DNA from: Streptomyces sp. CB09001
Lineage (GTDB): Bacteria > Actinomycetota > Actinomycetes > Streptomycetales > Streptomycetaceae
Assembly (NCBI RefSeq): GCF_003369795.1
Contig: NZ_CP026730.1
Location: 4,827,001-4,891,000, forward strand
Direction: 5' to 3'
DNA length: 64,000 bases
Every line of letters starts with the position of its first letter. Position 1 is the stretch's first letter. The notes beneath the pieces were generated by a model. That model made no database searches and was not told the origin of the DNA. It saw only the letters and a list, made by a program, of their open reading frames with translations. Of the stretch, positions 57,293 to 64,000 are shown one piece after another. A program made the translations under genes and the position numbers.

Positions 57293-58333
57293 ATGCCTTC
57301 GACCGAGCCGCCCTCCGAGCCGCCCGCCAACGTGCTGCCGAAGGTCGCGGCCGTCAAGGTCGCGGACGGGGAGCGGCTCAGGTCGGTCCACCTCCCCGGC
57401 GTCACCCTGACGGTGCGGTCGAGACGGCCCGCCCGCGAGGGTCTGCCGCCCGCCCTCTACGTCCACGGCCTCGGCGGCTCCTCGCAGAACTGGTCGGCGC
57501 TCATGCCGCTGCTGGACGGCGTCGTCCACAGCGAGGCCCTCGACCTGCCGGGCTTCGGCGACTCCCCGCCGCCGGACGACGGCGACTACTCGATCAGCGG
57601 CCACGCGCGCGCGGTCGTCCGCCACCTCGACGCGTCCGGGCGCGGTCCCGTGCACCTGTTCGGGAACTCGTTCGGCGGCGCCGTCGCCACCCGCGTCGCC
57701 GCGGTGCGCCCCGACCTGGTGCGGACGCTGACCCTCGTGTCGCCCGCGCTGCCGGAGATCCGCGTGCAGAGCAGCGCCCTGCAGACGGGGCTGCTGGCGG
57801 TGCCGGGGGTGGTGTCGCTGTTCAGCCGGCTCACCCGGGAGTGGACGGCAGAGCAGCGGGTCCGCGGCGTGACGGCGCTCTGCTACGGCGATCCCGCAGG
57901 CGTGAGCGAGGAGGGCTTCCGCAATGCCGTCGAGGAGATGGAGCGGCGGCTGCAACTGCCGTACTTCTGGGAGGCGATGGCCCGCTCCACGCGGGGAATC
58001 GTCAACGCGTACACGCTCGGTGGCCAGCACGCCCTGTGGCGACAGGCCGAGCGGGTTCTCGCACCCACGCTCCTGGTCTACGGTGGACGGGACCAACTCG
58101 TCGGATTCCGCATGGCCCAGCGGGCCGCCCGCGCCTTCCGTGAATCCCGGCTGCTGACCCTGCCGGACGCGGGACACGTGGCGATGATCGAGTATCCGGA
58201 GACCGTGGCCACGGCGTTCCGCGAACTCCTCGCGGACACCGCGGAAGCGGTGGGCACCGGGAAGCCGGCGGGTGGCGAGAGGACCGACGGGGCCGTCGAC
58301 GGCGAGCCCGCCAACCAGACCACAGGAGGCTGA
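57293..58333 (+). CDS. Alpha/beta hydrolase
   Basis: A 346-residue alpha/beta hydrolase. PPALYVHGLGGSSQNWSALM is the oxyanion-hole strand, HLFGNSFGGAVATRVA holds the nucleophile serine (GNSFGG), YGGRDQLVG the acid, and LPDAGHVAMIEYP the histidine. All three catalytic elements are present. The C-terminal 30 residues are low in complexity. Substrate unknown. The gene seems to be transcribed without a leader. The DUF3152 gene begins nine bases after its stop, so they form one transcription unit. Confidence 0.88.
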   Translation: MPSTEPPSEPPANVLPKVAAVKVADGERLRSVHLPGVTLTVRSRRPAREGLPPALYVHGLGGSSQNWSALMPLLDGVVHSEALDLPGFGDSPPPDDGDYSISGHARAVVRHLDASGRGPVHLFGNSFGGAVATRVAAVRPDLVRTLTLVSPALPEIRVQSSALQTGLLAVPGVVSLFSRLTREWTAEQRVRGVTALCYGDPAGVSEEGFRNAVEEMERRLQLPYFWEAMARSTRGIVNAYTLGGQHALWRQAERVLAPTLLVYGGRDQLVGFRMAQRAARAFRESRLLTLPDAGHVAMIEYPETVATAFRELLADTAEAVGTGKPAGGERTDGAVDGEPANQTTGG

Positions 58334-58341
58334 GGCGCGAC

Positions 58342-60006
58342 GTGGGACGCCACAGCCGCCGCGGGCCCGCACCCAAGGCAGACGCCGCGGACGCCGCCGC
58401 AACACGCGAGAACCGGGCCGGTCGGCCCGACCCGCGCCGGACGAACGGGCCGTCGCAGGAGCCACAAGGGCCGCACCGGCCACAGGGGCCCCATCAGCCA
58501 CAGGGGCCCCATCAGTCACAGTGGCCCCACCAGCCGCAGGGGGCCGACGGGGCGGCGCCACGCGGGGCGGTTCCGGGCGACGTCCTGGGTGCCCGCCAGG
58601 GGTACGCGGGCCCGGGTCCCGGCCCGGGGCGAGGCCCGGGCGGGCGGTTCCCGGACGAGACGCCGGCCCACGGTTTTCCGCGCACGGCGGACGGCACGCC
58701 CGCGCAGGGCGTCCCGAGGTTCCCCGACGGCACGCCCGCCCACGGCGTCCCCCGGTATCCCGACGGCACCCCGGCGCACGGTGTGCCGCGGGTCCGGGGC
58801 GGTCACCCCGAGCAGCGGGAAGCAGGCGGAAGCTGGGGCGAGTCGGCCGGGCGGCCCGGTGCCGGGTACGGACCGGCGGCGGGACCGCACGCCGGGGCCC
58901 CCGCACCCTCCGCGCCGCCCTCGCCGTCCGGACCGCGCTCGCCCTTCCCGAGGCAGCGGCAGGCGCCGGCGGAGGGGCCGCGGCAGGACTACCTGGACGC
59001 CTTCGGCGCGGACGAGGACGTCTTCGCGGTCCGCTCCCGAGGCCGTACCCCCGGTGCGGCGCGGCCCGCCGACCCGTACGCCTCCGTCACCGACTGGAGC
59101 ACCGCGGACGGGGGCGCCTCCGGAGGCGGCGGCATCCCCGCCGGTGCCGACGCGGACGCCGACGACGAGCCGCCCACGGGTGAACCCGCACCGGTCAAGG
59201 GGGCCAAGGGCCGGACCTTCACGGGTATCGCGGCGGCCGCCGTCACCACCGTGCTGGCCGTCGTCGTGGCCGGTCAGGTCGCCGACGGGACGGACGAGGA
59301 CGGCGTGAGCGCGCAGTCCGGCACCGGCCAGGCCCGCGGGGCCCACGACCCGGCGTCACGGGACGACGAACGGCCGACGCCCTCCGCGTCCGGGTCCGCG
59401 AAACCGCTGACGTACGAGCAGAAGATGGGCAAGAGGTACCCACTCGGCGCCACCCTCAAGGCCTCGGGGAAGTTCGACGCGATCCCGGGCATCGCCAAGG
59501 GGACCGGCAAGGGGAAGCGGTACACCTACCGCATCGACGTGGAGCAGGGGCTCGGCCTCGACGGTGAACTCTTCGCCGAGGCCGTGCAGAAGACCCTCAA
59601 CGACAACCGGAGCTGGGCCCACAACGGCGCCCGCACCTTCGAGCGCATCGAGTCGGGGCAGCCCAGCTTCGTCATCACGCTGGCCAGCCCCGGCACCACC
59701 GCCGAGTGGTGCGCCAAGTCGGGCCTGGACACCACCGAGGACAACGTGTCCTGCGACTCGGCCGCCACCCAGCGCGTGATGATCAACGCCTACCGCTGGG
59801 CCCAGGGCGCGTCGCCGTACGGCGACGCGATCCACGCGTACCGGCAGATGCTGATCAACCACGAGATCGGTCACCGCATCGGCTACAACCACGTCACCTG
59901 CGACAAGGACGGCGAGCTCGCCCCGGTCATGCAGCAGCAGACGAAGTTCGTCGACCACGACGGAATCGACTGCCGGCCCAACGCCTGGGCCTACCCGAAC
60001 GGCTGA
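58342..60006 (+). CDS. DUF3152 protein, predicted membrane-anchored metzincin-like zinc protease
   Basis: The 554-residue product has a disordered N-terminus (about 1-290) with two repeat types, PQGPHQ units and PDGTPAHGVPR units (three near-copies). A membrane helix is at about 293-315 (FTGIAAAAVTTVLAVVVAGQ). The exported DUF3152 domain follows. It holds the motif H507-E508-I-G-H511-R-I-G514-Y-N-H517, which fits HExxHxxGxxH of metzincin zinc proteases, and cysteines (EWCAKSG, NVSCDSA, HVTCDKD, GIDCRPN) likely to form disulphides. Proteolytic activity is predicted, not known. The GTG start at 58342 follows AGGAGG at a long spacing. Beside the TetR/DUF3107 block it recalls Rv3207c. Confidence 0.85.
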   Translation: MGRHSRRGPAPKADAADAAATRENRAGRPDPRRTNGPSQEPQGPHRPQGPHQPQGPHQSQWPHQPQGADGAAPRGAVPGDVLGARQGYAGPGPGPGRGPGGRFPDETPAHGFPRTADGTPAQGVPRFPDGTPAHGVPRYPDGTPAHGVPRVRGGHPEQREAGGSWGESAGRPGAGYGPAAGPHAGAPAPSAPPSPSGPRSPFPRQRQAPAEGPRQDYLDAFGADEDVFAVRSRGRTPGAARPADPYASVTDWSTADGGASGGGGIPAGADADADDEPPTGEPAPVKGAKGRTFTGIAAAAVTTVLAVVVAGQVADGTDEDGVSAQSGTGQARGAHDPASRDDERPTPSASGSAKPLTYEQKMGKRYPLGATLKASGKFDAIPGIAKGTGKGKRYTYRIDVEQGLGLDGELFAEAVQKTLNDNRSWAHNGARTFERIESGQPSFVITLASPGTTAEWCAKSGLDTTEDNVSCDSAATQRVMINAYRWAQGASPYGDAIHAYRQMLINHEIGHRIGYNHVTCDKDGELAPVMQQQTKFVDHDGIDCRPNAWAYPNG

Positions 60007-60106
60007 CGGACGGCTCGGGCCCGCACATCACGCCGGGTGACCGCTTGATCTCTTAACGCGACCGAACGCGCCTCGCACGGGAAAGTTACGACCGTTCACC
60101 CCTTTT

Positions 60107-60140
60107 GGTGGCGTGATGGACAACCGTCCATCACGCCACC
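60107..60140. promoter_or_regulatory. 15-bp perfect inverted repeat before the glycosyltransferase gene
   Basis: GGTGGCGTGATGGAC and GTCCATCACGCCACC flank AACC. It lies 100 bases after the DUF3152 stop and 80 bases before the glycosyltransferase start. It could be the terminator of the first or a control element of the second; TTTT lies on its left side, which favours a terminator reading leftward or an operator. Confidence 0.6.
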
Positions 60141-60220
60141 TCCTTGTCCGCATACGTTCGTCCCGCTGCGAGCCGCCGGGCCAACGGCGGCTCCCCAAAC
60201 GGGAGATCGGGGGTGCGCGC

Positions 60221-61963
60221 GTGCGCATCGGACTGCTTACGGAGGGTGGCTATCCGTATGTGAGCGGTGAGGCCGGGCTCTGGTGCGACCGGCTCGTGCG
60301 CGGCCTGGAGCACCACGAGTTCGACATCTACGCGCTCAGCCGTAGCGAGCACGAGGAGGGCGAGGGCTGGGTGCCGCTGCCGCCGCAGGTCGGCCGGGTG
60401 CGCACCGCCCCGCTCTGGGAAACCGTGGACGACGGAATCGTCCACGGACGGCGCGCGCGCCGGCGCTTCGACGAGTGCTACCGGGAGTTGGCCACGGCCC
60501 TGTGCACCGCCGCCCCCGGGGATCCGGCCAGGAGCTCGGAGGGGGAGTCGGAAGGGCAGCCCGAAGGACAGTCGGCCCTTGAGGCGGACCGTTTCGGCAG
60601 TGCGCTGTACGGCCTCGCCGAACTCGCCCGCGACGAGGGCGGACTGCCCACCGCGCTCCGCTCGGAGAACGCCGTACGCGCTCTCGAACGCGCCTGTCGC
60701 GCACCCGGCGCCCACCGCTCCGCGCGCGAGGCCCGCGTCCCCGATCTGCTGGCCGTCGCCGCGCGTCTGGAACGCGCCCTGCGCCCGCTGTCCCTCGACT
60801 GGTACGAGGACGACGACCTAGGTTCGGTGGACCTGTGCCACGCGACCTCCGGAGGCACGGGCGCCCTCCCGGGCCTGCTCGCCCGGCACTTCTGCGACGT
60901 GCCGCTGCTCGTCACCGAGTACGGCGTGCGGCTGCGGACGCACTACCTCACGGAACCCGATTCCTCGCCCGCGATACGGTCGCTGCTCGCCGCCTTCCAC
61001 CGGCGGCTGGCCGCCGAGACCTACCGGCGCGCGGCCGTGGTCACCCCGGGCAACAGCCATGCCCGTCGCTGGCAGGAGCGCTGTGGCGCCGACCGCGCCA
61101 GGCTGCGCACCGTCTACCCGGGCATGGACGCGGCCCCCTTCGCGGAGGCGGGGGAGTCGCCGGAGTGCGCCGACCCGCAGACCCTCGTCTGGGTAGGCCG
61201 CTTCGAACCGGCCAAGGACCTGGTCTCGCTGCTGCACGCGTTCGCGGAGATCCGCAGGTCGGAGCCCGGCTCGCGGCTCAGGATCGTCGGTGCCCCCTGC
61301 GGCCCCGAGGGCGTCGCCTACCTGGCCCACTGCAAGGGACTGGCGGCGCAGCTCTTCCCGGACGAGGCCGACGGCCCGCACTCCGTCGGCCGCAACCCGG
61401 TCTCCTTCGAGGAGATCGGCGGACCCGAACTGCCCTCCCGCGCCGACGCGTACGCCTCGGGGGCCCTGGTGGTGCTCTCCAGCGTCGTCGAGGGATTCCC
61501 GACCGGGCTCGTCGAGGCCATGTTCTGCGGCCGGGCGACGGTGTCCACGGACGTCGGCGCGGTGGTGGAGGCCATCGGCGGCACGGGACTCGTCGTACCC
61601 CCGCGCAATCCGCGGGCGCTCGCCGAGGCATGCGTCGCGCTGTTGCGCGACCCCGAGCGCCGCGAACGCCTGGGCGCCGCCGCGCGCGCCCGCGCACTGG
61701 AGCTGTTCACCGTCGAGCAGAACATCGCGGCATTTCACGGCATTTACCTGGAGATCCTCTCGCGTACACCGGTACACCGCGTCGTACTCGACGACACCGG
61801 CGAACCCCTGCCCTTCGGCGTACCCGCCGAGGCCCACGTCCCCGGTCGCTGGAGCGATGCCACGGCCCGGATCGCGGCCAGGGGCGGTCCCGGCTGGGCC
61901 ACGGACGGCGGCCCCGTCCGGGCCACGACACCGGTTTCGGCGGCCGAGGGAGCGTCCCGATGA
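60221..61963 (+). CDS. Glycosyltransferase family 4 protein with DUF3492 (PelF-like)
   Basis: A 580-residue glycosyltransferase. The N-terminal DUF3492 domain (VRIGLLTEGGYPYVSGEAGL) and the family-4 catalytic domain are both visible. In the latter, LVWVGRFEPAKDLVSLLHAF binds the nucleotide sugar, and VVLSSVVEGFPTGLVEAMFC contains the E-x7-E motif. It resembles PelF, which polymerises exopolysaccharide from UDP-sugars. GTG 60221 is chosen because the protein then starts right at the domain. Its stop overlaps the next gene by four bases. With the membrane protein and epimerase that follow, a surface-polysaccharide role is inferred. Confidence 0.85.
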   Translation: MRIGLLTEGGYPYVSGEAGLWCDRLVRGLEHHEFDIYALSRSEHEEGEGWVPLPPQVGRVRTAPLWETVDDGIVHGRRARRRFDECYRELATALCTAAPGDPARSSEGESEGQPEGQSALEADRFGSALYGLAELARDEGGLPTALRSENAVRALERACRAPGAHRSAREARVPDLLAVAARLERALRPLSLDWYEDDDLGSVDLCHATSGGTGALPGLLARHFCDVPLLVTEYGVRLRTHYLTEPDSSPAIRSLLAAFHRRLAAETYRRAAVVTPGNSHARRWQERCGADRARLRTVYPGMDAAPFAEAGESPECADPQTLVWVGRFEPAKDLVSLLHAFAEIRRSEPGSRLRIVGAPCGPEGVAYLAHCKGLAAQLFPDEADGPHSVGRNPVSFEEIGGPELPSRADAYASGALVVLSSVVEGFPTGLVEAMFCGRATVSTDVGAVVEAIGGTGLVVPPRNPRALAEACVALLRDPERRERLGAAARARALELFTVEQNIAAFHGIYLEILSRTPVHRVVLDDTGEPLPFGVPAEAHVPGRWSDATARIAARGGPGWATDGGPVRATTPVSAAEGASR

Positions 61964-63321
61964 GCGGCCTCGGCGAACTGGACCTGCCAGGGGCCCCGTG
62001 CGGCCCGCGCGCGGGCGGGAGCCCGGAGGGAAGCTCGGGCCCTCGCGAACGCGCCCGTCGTGAAGACGCCCTTCGTGAAGACGCCGGTCGTGAAGGCGCC
62101 GCTCGTGAACCTGCTGCTCGTGAACCTGCTGCTCGTGAACACGCTGCTCGTGAAGTTGCGGGCGGCGGTGGCGGAGTCGGTGCCGTCGGTCGGGCAGGCC
62201 GCGACGGCGGGCAGTCGCCGCCCGCGTCCGCCGTCCGCCGCTCCGCCGCGGACCCCGTGAAGGGGCTGCTGCACCGGCACCGCGAACTGTGCGAACGCGC
62301 CGTGGACCCGCTGGAGATCGCGGCGGGCCTGGAGGCGCACGGCGTCACCGACCGGACCGCCGCACGCTTCCGCCACCGGGACGTCTTCTCCCTCGCGGAG
62401 GAGATGTACGCCCGTGTCCCGCGGGACGGCGACACCCCCGCACGCCCCGAGGACGGGCCGGCGCCCCGGCCGGGCGGATCGCGCGCCGCCGGGATCGTCC
62501 TCGCCCTGCTGCCCGGCGTGCTGTGCGCCGCCGCCGTGGCCGGACTGCGGCTGACCGACGGACGGCCGCGCCTGATCGCGGCCGTCGTCGGAGTCCTCGC
62601 GGTGGCCCTGGCCCTGGGCGCGGCACTGCGCCGCGGGCCGCTGAGCGCGGCGACGCGCACCACCAGCACCTGGACCTGCTGGCTCCTCGGCTACGCCCTC
62701 CTCGGCGACGGGCTCCTGCACACCGCGGTCAGCGGCGGCCCCGACGCCCTCCCCGACGGCACCGCGGAGGGCGCGTGGCCCGTCACCGTCGCCCCCGTCC
62801 TGGCGCTCGCGCTGTCCTACGCGGCCGCGGTCGGCTGCGCCCACCTCTTCAGCGCGGGCGCCCGCCGCAAGCTGCCGTCCAGCCGGGGTCTCGCCGACTT
62901 CTCCGCCTCCGTACGCCCCCTGCTGCTCGGCGCGTTCGCCCTGTACCTGGGAACCCTGGCGGCCTTGCTCGCGCTGACCGGCGCCGTGCTCGGCGAACCC
63001 GCCGACTGGCCCCAGGGACTCAGTCTGGGCGCCCTGCTGCTGCTCGCCCGGCTGCTCGGCGTGCACGGTCACACCCACGCCGGCACGCTCGTCCTCACCG
63101 CCACGGCCGCCGGGGAGGCGGCCGCCCTGGCCACGGTCTTCGCCGGCCGCCTCCCCGGCTGCGGCTTCCTCTCCGCCCCCGTGGAGGCCCTGGTCGCCGC
63201 CTGCGGCCCGGCCGGTGTCCCGACAGTCGTCTGCGGCATCGGCGCCCTCACCCTCCTCGTCCACGCGTGCCGTCGCCTGACCAGGGCCTCGGCCCACGCC
63301 GAGACGGAGCGGACGCGGTGA
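61960..63321 (+). CDS. Polytopic membrane protein with pentapeptide-like N-terminal repeat
   Basis: A 453-residue protein. The N-terminal 70 residues contain seven five-residue repeats (REDAL, REDAG, REGAA, REPAA, REPAA, REHAA, REVAG). A helical segment follows (LLHRHRELCERAVDPLEIAA). From about residue 175 there are eight to nine membrane helices (GIVLALLPGVLCAAAVAGL, LIAAVVGVLAVALALGA, WLLGYALLGDGLL and others). I do not recognise a transporter family. Its position, co-translated with the glycosyltransferase (ATGA overlap) and ahead of an epimerase, suggests a role in export or assembly of the polymer. Confidence 0.75.
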   Translation: MSGLGELDLPGAPCGPRAGGSPEGSSGPRERARREDALREDAGREGAAREPAAREPAAREHAAREVAGGGGGVGAVGRAGRDGGQSPPASAVRRSAADPVKGLLHRHRELCERAVDPLEIAAGLEAHGVTDRTAARFRHRDVFSLAEEMYARVPRDGDTPARPEDGPAPRPGGSRAAGIVLALLPGVLCAAAVAGLRLTDGRPRLIAAVVGVLAVALALGAALRRGPLSAATRTTSTWTCWLLGYALLGDGLLHTAVSGGPDALPDGTAEGAWPVTVAPVLALALSYAAAVGCAHLFSAGARRKLPSSRGLADFSASVRPLLLGAFALYLGTLAALLALTGAVLGEPADWPQGLSLGALLLLARLLGVHGHTHAGTLVLTATAAGEAAALATVFAGRLPGCGFLSAPVEALVAACGPAGVPTVVCGIGALTLLVHACRRLTRASAHAETERTR

Positions 63322-63388
63322 GCGCGCGCACGGACCGCCCCTCACCCGTCCGCAACACCCCCGTATCACCCCTTGAAGGAGCCCCCAG

Positions 63389-63436
63389 ATGACCACCTCC
63401 CGACCCGACGCCTCGGCACCGGGAGCCGTCCGATGA
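63389..63436 (+). CDS. 15-residue mini-ORF coupled to the epimerase gene
   Basis: AAGGAG lies seven bases before ATG 63389. The encoded peptide MTTSRPDASAPGAVR ends at TGA 63434-63436, which overlaps the ATG of the next gene (ATGA). The epimerase gene has no ribosome binding site of its own, so this mini-ORF probably serves to bring ribosomes to it. No function of the peptide is implied. Confidence 0.5.
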   Translation: MTTSRPDASAPGAVR

Positions 63437-64000
63437 GAGTCCTGCTGATCGGAGCCAACGGCTACATCGGCCGCTTCGTCGCCGACCGTCTGCTCGCCGA
63501 CCCCGCCGTCCAGCTCACCGCCCTCGGCCGCGGCGACGACGCCGACGTCCGCTTCGACCTCGCCACCGGAAGCCCGGGCGCCCTCACCCGCTTCCTCGAC
63601 GCGGTCCATCCCGGAGTGGTCGTCAACTGCGCGGGCGCCACCCGGGGCGGCGCCCGCGAGCTCACCCGGCACAACACCGTCGCCGTCGCGACCGTCTGCG
63701 AGGCCCTGCGCCGCAGCGGCTGCGGCGCCCGCCTGGTGCAGGTCGGCTGCAGCGCGGAGTACGGACCCAGCCAGCCCGGTTCCTCGACCGCGGAGGACGC
63801 CGTGCCCCGCCCCGGCGGTCCCTACGGCGTCAGTAAACTCGCCGCGACCGAACTTGTCCTCGGCTCCGGTCTGGACGCCGTCGTCCTGCGGGTCTTCTCG
63901 CCCGCGGGGCCCGGTACGCCCGCCGGCTCCCCGCTGGGCCGGCTCGCGGAGGCCATGCGCCGCGCGATGCAGTCCGGCGACGGCGAACTCCGGCTCGGCG
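63433..64000 (+). CDS. NAD-dependent epimerase/dehydratase (partial, 3' end outside window)
   Basis: The visible 189 residues show an extended short-chain dehydrogenase. The NAD-binding Rossmann motif is GANGYIG at the N-terminus (RVLLIGANGYIGRFVADRL), the catalytic S and Y-x3-K lie in VGCSAEYGPS and YGVSKLAATE, and VVLRVFSPAGPGTP follows. Such enzymes convert nucleotide-activated sugars. In this operon it would supply or modify the sugar for the glycosyltransferase at 60221. The gene is cut by the right edge. It appears translationally coupled to the 15-codon ORF. Confidence 0.85.
   Translation, partial: MRVLLIGANGYIGRFVADRLLADPAVQLTALGRGDDADVRFDLATGSPGALTRFLDAVHPGVVVNCAGATRGGARELTRHNTVAVATVCEALRRSGCGARLVQVGCSAEYGPSQPGSSTAEDAVPRPGGPYGVSKLAATELVLGSGLDAVVLRVFSPAGPGTPAGSPLGRLAEAMRRAMQSGDGELRLG

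Noticed and set aside
1..64000. tRNA or rRNA genes
   Set aside because: No cloverleaf or rRNA core sequence was recognised on either strand; a dedicated scan would settle this.

Overview
The window is a piece of a Streptomyces chromosome. The whole stretch is very G+C rich with strong third-position G/C bias, many genes start with GTG, and neighbouring genes often overlap by four bases. Actinobacterial signature genes are present: mycothiol deacetylase mshB, DUF3117 and DUF3107 proteins, a zinc anti-sigma factor with its ECF sigma factor, and DUF397 with a DUF5753-type helix-turn-helix partner. No rRNA, tRNA, CRISPR array or intact insertion sequence was seen.

Layout. Positions 1-284 hold the 3' end of a DUF3592 membrane protein. 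From about 398 to 15670 lies an accessory block. It contains a complete type I restriction-modification operon in the order hsdR-hsdS-hsdM, and a membrane-anchored STAND NTPase with WD40 repeats that is broken by a frameshift. It continues with a NIPSNAP protein, a DUF397/HTH-DUF5753 pair and a serine-kinase-like ATPase, a helix-turn-helix protein, a Uma2-family nuclease and a HEPN protein. A DUF397 remnant after hsdM shares 26 identical bases with the intact DUF397 gene, so the NTPase segment lies between two direct copies. I read this block as a candidate defence or conflict island.

From mshB (15776) to corA (43540) the genes are conserved housekeeping ones. They include the ferredoxin fdxA, dapC and dapE (lysine/peptidoglycan precursor), a LOG-family protein, dihydropteroate synthase, a DivIVA-domain protein, tag, and a DUF3117 protein. 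They also include the envelope-stress set O-methyltransferase / sigE / anti-sigma / htrA / tatB, then mrp, DUF1003, a PRC/MgtE-N/CBS protein and corA. From memory the same order is largely found around mshB, fdxC, dapE, folP2, tagA, sigE, htrA, tatB, mrp and corA in Mycobacterium tuberculosis.

From 44052 to 50900 come a SUFU-domain protein, an MFS exporter with a clear operator, a DUF6758 protein, a PHP phosphoesterase, MarC, a 50-residue protein, an NYN nuclease and a hydrolase. From 51011 to 60006 lies a second conserved block: an RhlE-type helicase with a long basic-repeat tail, a ferritin-like protein, DUF3107, a TetR regulator, a hydrolase and a DUF3152 zinc-protease-like protein. The right end (60221-64000) opens a surface-polysaccharide-like operon: glycosyltransferase, membrane protein, mini-ORF and a sugar-nucleotide epimerase/dehydratase cut by the window edge.

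Non-coding features include strong bidirectional hairpin terminators, several palindromic operators, an attenuator-like leader before corA, and tandem repeats in intergenic gaps. Two genes appear to use non-standard start codons (ATT at 32018, CTG at 53719).
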